DNA of 64,000 nt from Clostridium sp. (lineage in GTDB: Bacteria; Cyanobacteriota; Vampirovibrionia; Gastranaerophilales; Gastranaerophilaceae): assembly GCA_018362895.1 (NCBI GenBank), contig JAHALR010000003.1:1-64000 (forward strand), in the 5' to 3' direction. Numbering within the stretch: the stretch's first letter is position 1; each line of letters starts with the position of its first letter. Under the pieces are notes generated by a model, which saw nothing but the letters and a program-made list of their open reading frames with translations, had not been told where the DNA came from and ran no database searches. Both the position numbers and the translations under genes were made by a program. Positions 17,667-26,549 of the stretch are shown in pieces.

Positions 17667-18614
17667 TTATGAATTGAATACACCCATTCTTCTGAATTTA
17701 TTATATCTGTCTTCTTTTAGTTGTTGTGCAGACATATTTTTGTATTCATCAAGGGATTTTAAAATTTCAGATTTCAGCTCATTGCCCATTGCTTCATAAT
17801 CGTAATGAGCACCACCAAGAGGTTCTTTCACAATTCCATCAATTATATTGTATTTTAAAAGATCCGGGCCTGTAATTTTCAGAGCTTCTGCTGCATCAGA
17901 TGCTTTAGCAGCATCTCTCCATAAAATAGAAGCACAGCCTTCAGGAGAAATAACAGTGTAATATGCATGTTCAAGCACAAGAACCTTGTTTGCAACAGCA
18001 AGGCCAAGCGCACCGCCTGAACAGCCTTCGCCTGTAATAATTGCTATGACAGGCACTTCTAATTTTGCCATTTCTTTTAAATTTACTGCAATAGCGATTC
18101 CTTGACCGTGTTCTTCTGCTTTAATGCCGGGATAAGCACCCGGGGTATCGATTAATGTAACAATAGGAAGCCCAAATCTGTTTGCATGTTCAAAGAGTCT
18201 CAATGCTTTTCTGTATCCTTCAGGCTGAGGCATTCCGAAGTTATAAACAAGGTTTTCTTTAGTAGATTTGCCTTTTACCGTGCCAACAATCATAACCGGT
18301 GTTTCGCCTATTTTAGCAGGACCGCCGATTATAGCTCTATCATCTGTACCTTCTCTGTCTCCATGCATTTCCACAAAATCAGTTGTGATTAAGTTTATGT
18401 AATCCAAAAAGTTTGGTCTGTTAGGATGTCTTGCGATTTGGAGTTTTTGTGAAGGTTTTAGATTTTCATAGAGTTCTTTTTTATATTCATGAGACTGTTG
18501 TTCAAAATTTTCAATTTCTTTGGACAAGTCCATACCTGATTCTTCACTCATTTTTTTTAATTCTTCTATTTTTTCTTCTATTTTTATTATAGGTTTTTCA
18601 AAATCTAATTTCAT
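17667..18614 (-). CDS. accA: Acetyl-CoA carboxylase carboxyltransferase subunit alpha
   Basis: The 315-residue subunit pairs with AccD to transfer CO2 from biotin to acetyl-CoA, making malonyl-CoA for fatty acid synthesis. Hallmarks are ARHPNRPNFLDYI, DFVEMHGDREGTDDRAIIGG, FGMPQPEGYRKALRL, LIDTPGAYPGIKAEEHGQG, GEGCSGGALGLAVAN and SPEGCASILWRDAAKA. I place the start at the ATG at 18614 rather than the TTG at 18629, because GGGA precedes the ATG at a suitable distance. It follows accD closely and is followed by prmA. Confidence 0.96.
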   Translation of the reverse strand: MKLDFEKPIIKIEEKIEELKKMSEESGMDLSKEIENFEQQSHEYKKELYENLKPSQKLQIARHPNRPNFLDYINLITTDFVEMHGDREGTDDRAIIGGPAKIGETPVMIVGTVKGKSTKENLVYNFGMPQPEGYRKALRLFEHANRFGLPIVTLIDTPGAYPGIKAEEHGQGIAIAVNLKEMAKLEVPVIAIITGEGCSGGALGLAVANKVLVLEHAYYTVISPEGCASILWRDAAKASDAAEALKITGPDLLKYNIIDGIVKEPLGGAHYDYEAMGNELKSEILKSLDEYKNMSAQQLKEDRYNKFRRMGVFNS

Positions 18615-18640
18615 ATTAATAATTCCCAAAAATCTTCTGA

Positions 18641-19504
18641 TTAATGTTTGTGTAGTCTTAAAATTTTAGCAAGAGTTTCTTTTAATTCCTGACGTTTTGC
18701 AATAAGGTCGATTTGTCCATGTTTCATAAGGTACTCAGCAGTTTGGAAATCTGCGGGAAGTTTTTGTCTTATGGTTTGTTCAATTACACGTCGACCTGCG
18801 AAGCCGATTCTTGCACCCTGTTCAGCAATAATTATATCGCCTATTGTTCCGAAACTTGCTGTAACGCCTCCATATGTCGGGTCAGTGAGAATATTTATGT
18901 ATAGAAGCTTTGCATCATTTAATTTTGCAACAGCACAGCTTGTTTTTGCCATTTGCATTAAAGATAAAGCACTTTCCTGCATTCTTGCCCCGCCTGAAGC
19001 GGTAATTGTTACAACAGGGATTTTTCTTTTCAAGGCTTCTTCTATGATTCTTGTAACCTTTTCACCGACGACACTTCCCATAGAACCGCCCATGTATTCA
19101 AAGTCCATTATTGCACAGGCTATTTCTTCTCCTTCAACTTTGCCTATACCTGTTATTACGGCATCATTCAGGTTAGTTGACTTTTTAGCTTTTTCCTGTC
19201 TTTGTACATAGGATTCTGTATCTACAAATTCCAATGGGTCTGAAGGCGAAATATTTGCAAAATATTCTTCAAATGTGCCTTCATCAAAGAGCTGGCTAAT
19301 TCTGGTTCTGGCATTTATTCTAAAATGATAGCCACATTCAGGGCACACCATCATATGATGTTCGAGTTCTTTTTTTGGTAACTGTGCGTTACAGTTGAAA
19401 CATTTTACCCAGAGCTTGCCAATATTATCATCAATTTTTGGATCGATTGGACGAGCCGCAATTTGTTCTTCTTTTCTGGTTTCAAACCAATCTTTTAGAG
19501 TCAT
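18641..19504 (-). CDS. accD: Acetyl-CoA carboxylase carboxyltransferase subunit beta
   Basis: The 287-residue subunit has an N-terminal zinc ribbon with four cysteines (CFNCNAQLPKKELEHH then VCPECGYH), followed by the crotonase-like carboxyltransferase fold: DAVITGIGKVEGEEIACAI, FEYMGGSMGSVVGEK, ASGGARMQESALSLMQM and DPTYGGVTASFGTIGD. An AGGGGA ribosome site lies about 10 nt before the ATG, and a TATAAT -10 is visible at 19549-19554 on the minus strand, with no clear -35. It heads the accD-accA-prmA run. Confidence 0.96.
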   Translation of the reverse strand: MTLKDWFETRKEEQIAARPIDPKIDDNIGKLWVKCFNCNAQLPKKELEHHMMVCPECGYHFRINARTRISQLFDEGTFEEYFANISPSDPLEFVDTESYVQRQEKAKKSTNLNDAVITGIGKVEGEEIACAIMDFEYMGGSMGSVVGEKVTRIIEEALKRKIPVVTITASGGARMQESALSLMQMAKTSCAVAKLNDAKLLYINILTDPTYGGVTASFGTIGDIIIAEQGARIGFAGRRVIEQTIRQKLPADFQTAEYLMKHGQIDLIAKRQELKETLAKILRLHKH

Positions 19505-19576
19505 TTTATTATTATTCCCCTTGTCAAATAATGGTCTAATCTCAATATATTATACTACAAATGAATAATATACAAT

Positions 19577-21616
19577 CTACATTCCGGGTGGTCTTATCAG
19601 AGAAGGTTGGAGCAAAGCACCGCCCGGCATCATATTGAAGCCCGGATTATAGTCTCTGTAATCTTTAACAGAGCGATTCATAGGATCTGATTCTTTTTTC
19701 TTTTTCTCTTCTTCCGCTTTTTTCTTTTGAGCTGCCATTCTTTCTTTTTCAGATTTATTATGTTTTCCAATAGCCTGAGGATCATTTAAAATTAAGCGTT
19801 TAAATTCCACATCTGAATTTTCGGCGCCAACATTCATTATAACCCCCATTGATGCGTTTTGTCTGTAAACATCGTAACCAATGAGAAATTTCAAATCATC
19901 AGGTCCGACAGCAAAGTATATTCTGTTTTCTTGAAACATATTGTCGTTTGGTGTGTCATCGGATAGTACAATTGTACCCGCATACATCAAAGTTAGATAT
20001 CTGCATATTCTTAATGATTCACCGAGTTGAATACTCGAGCGTCCATAATAGTATTTATCGTAATTCATAGGCGAATCACCTGCAACAGCACCCTGATAAT
20101 ATGCAAGATATTGCTGCCATGCTTTATACTGTGTTCTAAGATAAGGCCCTGCTCTTAATACACCCATTGTATCGCCTGTGCCGTATAAGCTGGCACTGGT
20201 TTGAAGGCTTAATCCGAAATCGGCTGCAAATTTGCTGTCTGTATTTTTGTAGGAGAACAGAGATTTTGTGGATTGAGTCATCCAAGATGCTTTAGTTGTT
20301 GAAAAGGTTCTGTTCCAGTCTTTTGCATATCCTGCGGTGAATCTGTTTTGGAAGTTTACTCCGATATCATCAAGATCGTAAGCTTTATGATGAATAAATT
20401 GGAAGCCGTATTTTGGCATTCTTCCGCCAAGGAACCAGTTATTCATATATGAATTTATACCATATTGCAATCTTAAATTTTCTGTAAATTCCTGTTCACC
20501 ACGTACAACAATTTTGCTTTTTGATGTTCCATAGCCAAAATCTGTACGGTTTTTATCTGTAAGAAAACGTCCGACTGCACCGACACCAATTTCGTGATCA
20601 TAAGTTAGTGCCGGACCTAGTTTTAATGTTGAAGAGTTTGGAGTTTGGAATACAAAACCAGGAGAAACAAATGCACCTATATTTCTCAAAGAACCGAGTT
20701 CAAGCATATTTGTTTCAATATATTGTTGTTCTTTATCAGTATACAGTTTAATTTTTCCTGCACTTGCCATTTTTGTATCTTGAATATATAAATCAGCATT
20801 TTTTAATGTAGCGACATCTCTGTCTTTGTAGCTGTCTATAATAATTGTTTTTGCTTTCAATCTCCATTTGTTATCATATTTTTCTTTAAAATACAGCTGT
20901 GTTGGAATAGCTTCATCCATCATTGGATTGTTAAAACCCATAATAGGTCTTGACCAGAATCTGTACTGGGTTTTGTCATTAAAAGTTACTGTTCCGTCTA
21001 ATGCTTCTGTTTGTGCATCATATACTATGCCTGTTTTTGCCTTGATTTTTATGGCAAGATGGTTAAGCACAGGATTGTTCATCAGTGCATTATTGTCATT
21101 GAGATCGACTTGAATATAGTCCCCATTAACCTTTTGCCCTTCTTTTACAAGAACGACATTTCCATAACCTTTGATGTAATTTGTATCGTGGTTAAAAATA
21201 ATTTTATCGGCAATTAATACTGAGTTTTCGGCAGGAAATGTGACTTTAGCGTTTCCGACTGCTTCAAATTCATGGCGTTCTGGAAAATATTCAATTGAAT
21301 CACTGTCAACCAGAACATCTGTTGTTCCTTCATTTGAGGTTTGATCTTGTTTTTTTACTTTTTCTGCCCGTTCCGTTTTAGTAAAAAATTTTTTTGTTTT
21401 TTCTGGTTTTACTTTTTCTTCTTGTAATTCTTTTGATGAAAAACTTTCTTCGTTAACAGGTGTTTTGCTATCTTTTTCTTCAATAATAATGTCTTCTTGA
21501 CTATCGGTGTTTTGAGGAACATCGAAAATCTCGGCACAGAAAGCATAATCTGTTTTAGCACTCCACAAGCCTAAAGAAAATAATAATGTTAAACTTATAA
21601 AAATTTTTTTATTCAC
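19577..21616 (-). CDS. lptD: LptD/OstA-like outer-membrane LPS assembly protein
   Basis: The 679-residue protein has a signal peptide (about residues 1-28, ending YAFCAE), a charged linker, then an LptA/OstA-type domain: DSIEYFPERHEFEAVGNAKV, LIADKIIFNHDTNYIKGYGN and NGDYIQVDLND. The rest shows alternating beta-strand patterns of an outer-membrane barrel. The last 60 residues are Lys/Glu-rich and then Met/Pro/Gly-rich, which is unusual. LptD inserts LPS into the outer leaflet. The start is a GTG preceded by AAAGG. It lies 15 bp after the M23 protease gene. Shorter than the E. coli protein (784), but the domain order matches. Confidence 0.82.
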   Translation of the reverse strand: MNKKIFISLTLLFSLGLWSAKTDYAFCAEIFDVPQNTDSQEDIIIEEKDSKTPVNEESFSSKELQEEKVKPEKTKKFFTKTERAEKVKKQDQTSNEGTTDVLVDSDSIEYFPERHEFEAVGNAKVTFPAENSVLIADKIIFNHDTNYIKGYGNVVLVKEGQKVNGDYIQVDLNDNNALMNNPVLNHLAIKIKAKTGIVYDAQTEALDGTVTFNDKTQYRFWSRPIMGFNNPMMDEAIPTQLYFKEKYDNKWRLKAKTIIIDSYKDRDVATLKNADLYIQDTKMASAGKIKLYTDKEQQYIETNMLELGSLRNIGAFVSPGFVFQTPNSSTLKLGPALTYDHEIGVGAVGRFLTDKNRTDFGYGTSKSKIVVRGEQEFTENLRLQYGINSYMNNWFLGGRMPKYGFQFIHHKAYDLDDIGVNFQNRFTAGYAKDWNRTFSTTKASWMTQSTKSLFSYKNTDSKFAADFGLSLQTSASLYGTGDTMGVLRAGPYLRTQYKAWQQYLAYYQGAVAGDSPMNYDKYYYGRSSIQLGESLRICRYLTLMYAGTIVLSDDTPNDNMFQENRIYFAVGPDDLKFLIGYDVYRQNASMGVIMNVGAENSDVEFKRLILNDPQAIGKHNKSEKERMAAQKKKAEEEKKKKESDPMNRSVKDYRDYNPGFNMMPGGALLQPSLIRPPGM

Positions 21617-21631
21617 GAAACAACCTTTTTA

Positions 21632-22762
21632 TTAAATATAATTAAGCGGATTTTGCGGTTTACCATTTACCCTGACTTCAAAGTGACAGTGAGGACCTGT
21701 GCTGTATCCGGTAGAGCCTTCATATCCTATGACCTGACCCTTTAATACATTTTGACCTGCACTGACTGTATATCCTGACATATGGGCATAAAGTGTAGAA
21801 ATTGGTTTTCCATTAATTATGCCATGGTCAATAATTACAACTTTTCCATATCCTCCATACCAGCCTGAATAAATAACTTTTCCGGAGTTTGAGGCTCTGA
21901 TTTTTCCGCCATTTATTCCTCCTATATCAATACCTGAATGATAAATTGTTCTTTTGAATATAGGATGAGTTCTGTATCCAAAGGGTGATGTGATTGGCCC
22001 GGCAATCGGCTTCATAAAACCTGAGACAACTTTAACAGTAGTGCCCTGTGTATTACGGCTAATCATTTTGCTTAAAGCTTCGGATTGTCTGGCGAGTTCT
22101 CTTTCAGCTTTTTCATAGTATGCTCTGTTAGTTCTATATTTTTGAATAGAACTTTCATTCTGACTGATAGCACCTTGAATATATTGCTGCTGTGCATTTA
22201 TATTTTTTATTGAATAGGCTATTATGGTTTTTTGTTGTTCAATTTGGTTCCTCAAAATAGCTATTCTTCTTGATTTTTCTTTTAAATATGCAAGTCTTTT
22301 TTTGTCTTTTTTTGTAATAATATTTTGATAATATATGCGGTCAAGGAACGTATTTATATCAGTAGTTGAAAGCAAAAGCTGAAACATTCCTTTTCTTTGT
22401 TTTTTAAAAATTTGTCTGATTCTGTTTTTGGATTGAAATTCTGTTTCGGAATAATCTTGCATAGTTGCATTCAGATTTTTTTCGGCTTCTGAAAGTTGTT
22501 GTTCTGCCGACTGATATTGTTTCTTGGTAGTATTGAGGTTTTTTTGGGCATTTTCGAGCTTTTGCTGATTTTTGTAAAGTTTATTTGTTTCAATAGTTTC
22601 AAGTCTTTTGAGTCTTAAAACTTTCGCATGAGTTTCTTTTCTCTTTTTTTCAATATGATTTTGAGAACAAAAAGCATTTGATGAAAAAGAAAATAACAAT
22701 ATTACTATAAAAACCGCTTTTATAAAGCTTCTATATATGTTTATGATATGTGCATTGAGCGA
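21632..22762 (-). CDS. EnvC/NlpD-type M23 peptidase with N-terminal coiled coil
   Basis: The 376-residue exported protein has a signal peptide (hydrophobic run FIKAVFIVILLFSF, cleavage near NAFCSQ), a long coiled coil of about 200 residues rich in Lys, Gln and Glu, and a C-terminal LytM domain. Zinc and catalytic residues are present: HSGIDIGG, LYAHMSGY and GPHCHFEV. It is either a peptidoglycan endopeptidase or an amidase activator of the EnvC type; the intact zinc ligands suggest it can be active. An in-frame ATG at 22816 would overlap the upstream small gene, so I start at 22762. It precedes lptD by 15 bp. Confidence 0.87.
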   Translation of the reverse strand, partial: SLNAHIINIYRSFIKAVFIVILLFSFSSNAFCSQNHIEKKRKETHAKVLRLKRLETIETNKLYKNQQKLENAQKNLNTTKKQYQSAEQQLSEAEKNLNATMQDYSETEFQSKNRIRQIFKKQRKGMFQLLLSTTDINTFLDRIYYQNIITKKDKKRLAYLKEKSRRIAILRNQIEQQKTIIAYSIKNINAQQQYIQGAISQNESSIQKYRTNRAYYEKAERELARQSEALSKMISRNTQGTTVKVVSGFMKPIAGPITSPFGYRTHPIFKRTIYHSGIDIGGINGGKIRASNSGKVIYSGWYGGYGKVVIIDHGIINGKPISTLYAHMSGYTVSAGQNVLKGQVIGYEGSTGYSTGPHCHFEVRVNGKPQNPLNYI

Positions 22763-22796
22763 CATAGATTTGATTAACCTGCTTCCACTATTCGAT

Positions 22797-22901
22797 TTAT
22801 CTTGCCATGAATGCAATCAATATAGGTGCAAACATAAACAATAAAAATGAAACGGCGATTATTCCTACTATAAGTTTTTGATTTTTTCTAAAAAATTCCA
22901 T
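22797..22901 (-). CDS. 34-residue single-span membrane peptide
   Basis: The minus strand from ATG 22901 encodes 34 residues: a basic start MEFFRKNQK, then the hydrophobic run IVGIIAVSFLLFMFAPILI, ending MAR. This positive-inside plus one-helix design is typical of real small membrane proteins. A near-consensus promoter ends 30 bp upstream, and the M23 gene starts 34 bp downstream, so it looks like the first gene of the M23-lptD run. No strong ribosome site is seen (only GGG about 9 nt upstream). Function unknown; it could also be a translated leader. Confidence 0.5.
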   Translation of the reverse strand: MEFFRKNQKLIVGIIAVSFLLFMFAPILIAFMAR

Positions 22902-22930
22902 GAATATAACCCACAGTCTTCTACGATAAC

Positions 22931-22959
22931 ATTTTACATGCAAAATATATCTTTTACAA
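22931..22959 (-). promoter_or_regulatory. Promoter for the 34-aa peptide / M23 / lptD run
   Basis: On the minus strand, -35 TTGTAA (22954-22959) and -10 TAAAAT (22931-22936) are separated by exactly 17 bp. The predicted start is near 22924, before the small membrane peptide. Confidence 0.6.
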
Positions 22960-22990
22960 GAAATTAACACACCTTTAAAGTTACATACAG

Positions 22991-23452
22991 TTATATTTTT
23001 ACTTTGATTACCGCTTTTTTTACATTAGAAGGTTTGTCAATACAAATACATGGCTTGTGTGCATCTGAAGGCATGAATATTAGAAAATCTCCTTCATTTG
23101 CTTTTGCAAAATTGCAATTATTTTTATCTCTTTCTTCTAAAAAAACTATGTCTTTTTCATCATTATATTGCTCAATTGCCAAATAATTTTCGATATTTCC
23201 AAAACCCAGCTTTTCTTCACCTTTTAAAATTAATTGGATGTCAGCATATTTTTTGTGAGCTTCAAATTTAGAATCTTCTTCTTTTTTGGTTTGATAATCC
23301 TGAACTGAGACAAAAATATTTTTTCCGTCAATTTCATATATACCGTTTTCGAAATTTTTCAAATCATTATTTGATATAAATTCAAATGCCTGTTGAAACC
23401 TTTTGCCAAGCCCATAATATATTTTTGAATTTTCTGTTTTATCAATAATCAT
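22991..23452 (-). CDS. YhcH/YjgK/YiaL-family (EbgC-like) cupin protein
   Basis: The 153-residue cytoplasmic protein has the family pattern FEAHKKYADIQLILKGEEKLGF, where conserved His, Asp and Glu line a beta-sandwich metal site, plus FLIFMPSDAHKPCI near the C-terminus with a second conserved His. Family members are associated with sugar (often sialic acid or galactoside) metabolism, but the exact reaction is not settled. The start at 23452 is chosen over the ATG at 23464 because GGAG overlaps the upper ATG and sits 6 nt from the lower one, the same arrangement as at kdsA. It stands alone, with no sugar pathway genes adjacent. Confidence 0.85.
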   Translation of the reverse strand: MIIDKTENSKIYYGLGKRFQQAFEFISNNDLKNFENGIYEIDGKNIFVSVQDYQTKKEEDSKFEAHKKYADIQLILKGEEKLGFGNIENYLAIEQYNDEKDIVFLEERDKNNCNFAKANEGDFLIFMPSDAHKPCICIDKPSNVKKAVIKVKI

Positions 23453-23572
23453 ATATTTCTCCATATTTTAAAATAAATCTTATGTAACTAATTGTACAAT
23501 AACAATAGCAATTTTTTAGATGTTCGGGTTTTATATGATAGAATTCTAAAGTACACAGAATGATAAAAGTAT

Positions 23573-24277
23573 ATGACCATCACAGTAGACAATAAACCGA
23601 AACAAAATGTTTTTAGTGCTTTTCACAGGACAGAAAATACAAAAAAAATGTATCAAACCTGGATTGACAGACGCTATCATAGAATAGAGAAAACAGATAA
23701 TAAAACCGCATCTGTAATAGCAGCATCTTCTATTCTGAGTACACTTGTACCAATGGCTTTTTTTGCAAAAAAACAGTTTGGCAAAGTTAATTTGAAAAAT
23801 CTTATAAAAATAAAATATGAACTTCCTGAAATGCTCTGTGTTAGTGCAGGAAGTATAACCGGTGGTGTTGTATCTGGTCTTGTTGCTGATAAAAAGGCTG
23901 ATAAAAAAAGAAAGATTAATGAAGGTGTATTTCAATTTATGAATGCGACAGTGCCTACTCTTCTTGTTGGCGGTGCGTTGAAACTTCTTGAAGACAACAG
24001 TAAGTATAAAAATTCTAAACCTGTCAAGGTGGCTGCTGTTGCTACGGGTTTGATTGCAGGAATGCCTTTAGCTGCATTTCTGTCAAATCTCATTAATGAT
24101 CCTAAGGATAAAGAACCGGACAGAAAACTTACTTTAAAAGATTCAATTATCAATATGGATGATGCAATCGGAGCTTTGGTGCTTGCTGACTTTCCGTTGA
24201 TTAAGCATCTTCATATAGAAAAGATTATGCCGGCAATTTTTGCATGGTGCGGATACAGGGCAGGACAAAGTAACTAG
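23573..24277 (+). CDS. Lineage-specific integral membrane protein
   Basis: The 234-residue protein is of unknown family. The N-terminus is polar (KPKQNVFSAFHR), followed by hydrophobic segments around residues 44-64 (ASVIAASSILSTLVPMAFF), 84-104 (glycine-rich, SAGSITGGVVSGLVA), 125-140, 157-175 and 200-232. The last part reads DDAIGALVLADFPLIK and ends FAWCGYRAG. Glycine and alanine spacing in the helices suggests tightly packed helices or an assembly. It resembles in style the membrane proteins at 36578 and 37548, though I see no clear shared motif. It is followed by a hairpin terminator. No function is assigned. Confidence 0.7.
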   Translation: MTITVDNKPKQNVFSAFHRTENTKKMYQTWIDRRYHRIEKTDNKTASVIAASSILSTLVPMAFFAKKQFGKVNLKNLIKIKYELPEMLCVSAGSITGGVVSGLVADKKADKKRKINEGVFQFMNATVPTLLVGGALKLLEDNSKYKNSKPVKVAAVATGLIAGMPLAAFLSNLINDPKDKEPDRKLTLKDSIINMDDAIGALVLADFPLIKHLHIEKIMPAIFAWCGYRAGQSN

Positions 24278-24278
24278 G

Positions 24279-24319
24279 CAAAAATAAAAATAGAAAATGA
24301 CCCTTAGAAATAAGGGTCA
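24279..24319 (-). terminator. Hairpin terminator between convergent genes
   Basis: TGACCCTT (24298-24305) and AAGGGTCA (24312-24319) form an 8-bp perfect stem with a 6-nt loop. Read on the minus strand the stem is followed by a T-rich run (24279-24297), so it mainly stops transcription of the prepilin gene. It may also stop the 23573-24277 transcript. Confidence 0.7.
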
Positions 24320-24349
24320 AAGTTATATATAATTTAAATTTTTAAATGT

Positions 24350-26380
24350 TTACCATTCGATGATGACTGCACCGGGTGCACTTTTTCCGCCCTTGCCAGC
24401 AAAATTTAAAACATCCGGCGCATATCCGCCGCCGCCTCCGGCTCCGTATGCTTTTCTTAAAGCATTGCCGGCATCAGGACAGTCATAGCTGGTTCTATAA
24501 CCAATAATACGTTTTGAAGATTCACCTGTTGAAACAGACTTTTCTTCATCACAATCAGGGACATAATTCAGTCTGCTGTCTCTAAAACAGTAATGACCGA
24601 GATCAAGTCTGTAATAAGTTTGTCCTTGAGAAGTAATGTTTTGGTTGTAATTATCATAAGATTTAATTAATTTATCACTAAATATAAAATAATTATTCAT
24701 GTTTGAAAAAGTACTATAATTTACACCGGTACCTGCACTATCAGGATAAAAATGTTTGAAATATCCCATACCGATAGCTTTAAATACTTTTTCCAGAGAT
24801 GATTTGTTGTATGAAAGATTTATCCATTGATTATAACCGGTAGAATATTCGGTAGCTTTATTAGGGTCACCCGGAAGAAAACCTGCAACATTAGGCTCAT
24901 TGTCAGGATCAATTGAACAGCTCAATTTTACACATACCAGTTTTTTGTCGCTTATATCAGAGGCTTCTGATTCATATATAGGAGTAGATTCGCCTTTTTT
25001 ACAAACGTCACCTTTTAGTCCGCCTCCATCATCTGTCCAGATTGATTTTGCTCCGTCAGTGTTTGTTTCACTCACAATTGCGGTACCTTTTTTACCGCCA
25101 AAGCCTCTTATTAATCTTGAGCGTGTACCGAATTTGTTGAAAATTTCAACTCTAGTTTCCTGGCCGTCTGTATCAGCTCCCACTGATTCACCGAGTGTGA
25201 TTTTAACATTGCCTTCGATAGAAGGAACCATAACCTGTTCGGGCTCTGATTGTTCACCACCTTGCCCCTGTTTTCTGATAATTTGATATACTCCGACATA
25301 TCCAACCTGACCGTCAGAAAGTTTATCTAAATAATTATGGGTTACAATCCAACTTCCATTGTTCATATATCTGTTGCCCAAAGAACCATTGCCTCCTGCG
25401 CCGTATGAATTGCCTGAATTTACGCCGAGTTTGAACAATGAAAATCCTTTTCCACCTGTTGAATAAGTAACGTTTTTCAATGAATTATGATTTCTGTTAC
25501 ATCCTCCGTTTTCACCTGCTTCTCCTCTTTCAACAACAGATTCTCCGTCAGTTTGGAACTGACTTGTTTTATTGGTATTATTTATTACAACCAGAGGAAG
25601 TTTTGGTGAGCCTCCACCTTCTCCTCCTCTACATTTTCTTTTACACCAGGTGGAATAGCCGCCTGTTTTAATATTAACTCCACCTTGACCTCCCCATGCT
25701 GTAATGACTAAATCATTGCTTCCTTCTGTATATAACTTTGAAGCGCCGCCCGAACCTGCTCTGTCTGTATCTCTAACACAACCGTTCCAGCCCGAACCTG
25801 TGTTTCTGTTTCCTCCGTTACCTCGCTCAAGTATGTAAGTTTTACCTTTATATAATTTAAGTCTGCCTGCAAAGACAGAGCCAGAAGAACCTGCGCCGCC
25901 TGCGGCACTGTTACATCCTGAAGCATCATAATACAAACCTTGAGCGCCGCCGCCACCTCCGCCTATTGCAACAACGAAATATTCACCGTCACTTTCTGGC
26001 ATGAATGAAGTATTGCCGTTTTTTGTGGAAGCAACTTCTTTTATCTCTGAAATTCCTGAGGCACCTCCACCACCTGAACCTATCACTGTAATTGCAAAAT
26101 TTCTTGCACCGTGCGGAGGTACAAACTTGCATCCTGCATCCCAGCTTTCAGGGTCATCTTCATTTGCTATGGATATGCCTTTTTGCCAGTGCACAAGATG
26201 GCCGAGACTGTGTTGTGTGCAAACCCATCTGCCATGGTCTCCATCTTTTAAATCACGTCTTTTTTTTGTCAGTATTGGTATTGATGCCAGTGTAATCAAA
26301 CAAACTACTAAAAGAGTAATAAGTGCTTCTGCAAGTGAAAAACCCGAGAACCTACGTTTTTTGTCAATTGTAATTTTCAT
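24350..26380 (-). CDS. Very large glycine-rich type IV prepilin-like protein
   Basis: The 676-residue protein begins with a class III prepilin signal: basic KKRRFSG, cleavage expected after Gly13, then FSLAEALITLLVVCLITLAS with Glu at mature position 5. The remainder is Gly/Ser/Asn-rich with repeated GSGGGGAS, GGGGGGAQG and GAGGGGGY runs and scattered Cys (CKRKC, CVR, CSID), ending GAVIIEW. Normal pilins have 130-200 residues, so this would be a giant minor pilin or pilin-anchored adhesin. AGGA precedes the ATG at 26380. The upstream in-frame ATG at 26440 lies before the predicted transcription start. It should be processed by PilD and retracted by PilT. Confidence 0.82.
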   Translation of the reverse strand: MKITIDKKRRFSGFSLAEALITLLVVCLITLASIPILTKKRRDLKDGDHGRWVCTQHSLGHLVHWQKGISIANEDDPESWDAGCKFVPPHGARNFAITVIGSGGGGASGISEIKEVASTKNGNTSFMPESDGEYFVVAIGGGGGGAQGLYYDASGCNSAAGGAGSSGSVFAGRLKLYKGKTYILERGNGGNRNTGSGWNGCVRDTDRAGSGGASKLYTEGSNDLVITAWGGQGGVNIKTGGYSTWCKRKCRGGEGGGSPKLPLVVINNTNKTSQFQTDGESVVERGEAGENGGCNRNHNSLKNVTYSTGGKGFSLFKLGVNSGNSYGAGGNGSLGNRYMNNGSWIVTHNYLDKLSDGQVGYVGVYQIIRKQGQGGEQSEPEQVMVPSIEGNVKITLGESVGADTDGQETRVEIFNKFGTRSRLIRGFGGKKGTAIVSETNTDGAKSIWTDDGGGLKGDVCKKGESTPIYESEASDISDKKLVCVKLSCSIDPDNEPNVAGFLPGDPNKATEYSTGYNQWINLSYNKSSLEKVFKAIGMGYFKHFYPDSAGTGVNYSTFSNMNNYFIFSDKLIKSYDNYNQNITSQGQTYYRLDLGHYCFRDSRLNYVPDCDEEKSVSTGESSKRIIGYRTSYDCPDAGNALRKAYGAGGGGGYAPDVLNFAGKGGKSAPGAVIIEW

Positions 26381-26430
26381 ATTCTTAATCCTTAAATGCA
26401 AAGTATAAATTTTATCAATACTTTTTTGTG

Positions 26431-26459
26431 ATTTTACCATATTAAATACAGTATTTCAA
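26431..26459 (-). promoter_or_regulatory. Promoter of the giant prepilin gene
   Basis: Minus-strand -35 TTGAAA (26454-26459) and -10 TAAAAT (26431-26436) are separated by 17 bp. The perfect palindrome AATACAGTATT (26445-26455) lies in the spacer and touches the -35, so a protein bound there would block RNA polymerase. Confidence 0.65.
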
Positions 26460-26475
26460 TATTAAACACAGTATT
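26439..26475. promoter_or_regulatory. Tandem candidate operator for the divergent XRE regulator
   Basis: Two 17-bp copies, ATATTAAATACAGTATT (26439-26455) and ATATTAAACACAGTATT (26459-26475), differ by one base and repeat at 20 bp, about two helical turns. The first contains the perfect palindrome AATACAGTATT. They lie between the prepilin gene and the XRE gene, as expected for a dimer-binding site of the neighbouring regulator. Confidence 0.55.
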
Positions 26476-26549
26476 AATGCTATAAAGTATGTTTTCAATC
26501 AAGTTTAGAAAGGAGCTATATCGCAATATCATTTATTTAGGAGATTATA

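Noticed and set aside
18771..19211. Long plus-strand ORF (146 residues) opposite accD
   Set aside because: Antisense to accD, no start signal and no recognisable domain.
26381..26440. Longer N-terminus for the giant prepilin
   Set aside because: It would start upstream of the predicted transcription start and put 20 extra residues before the basic prepilin leader; the ATG at 26380 has AGGA upstream.
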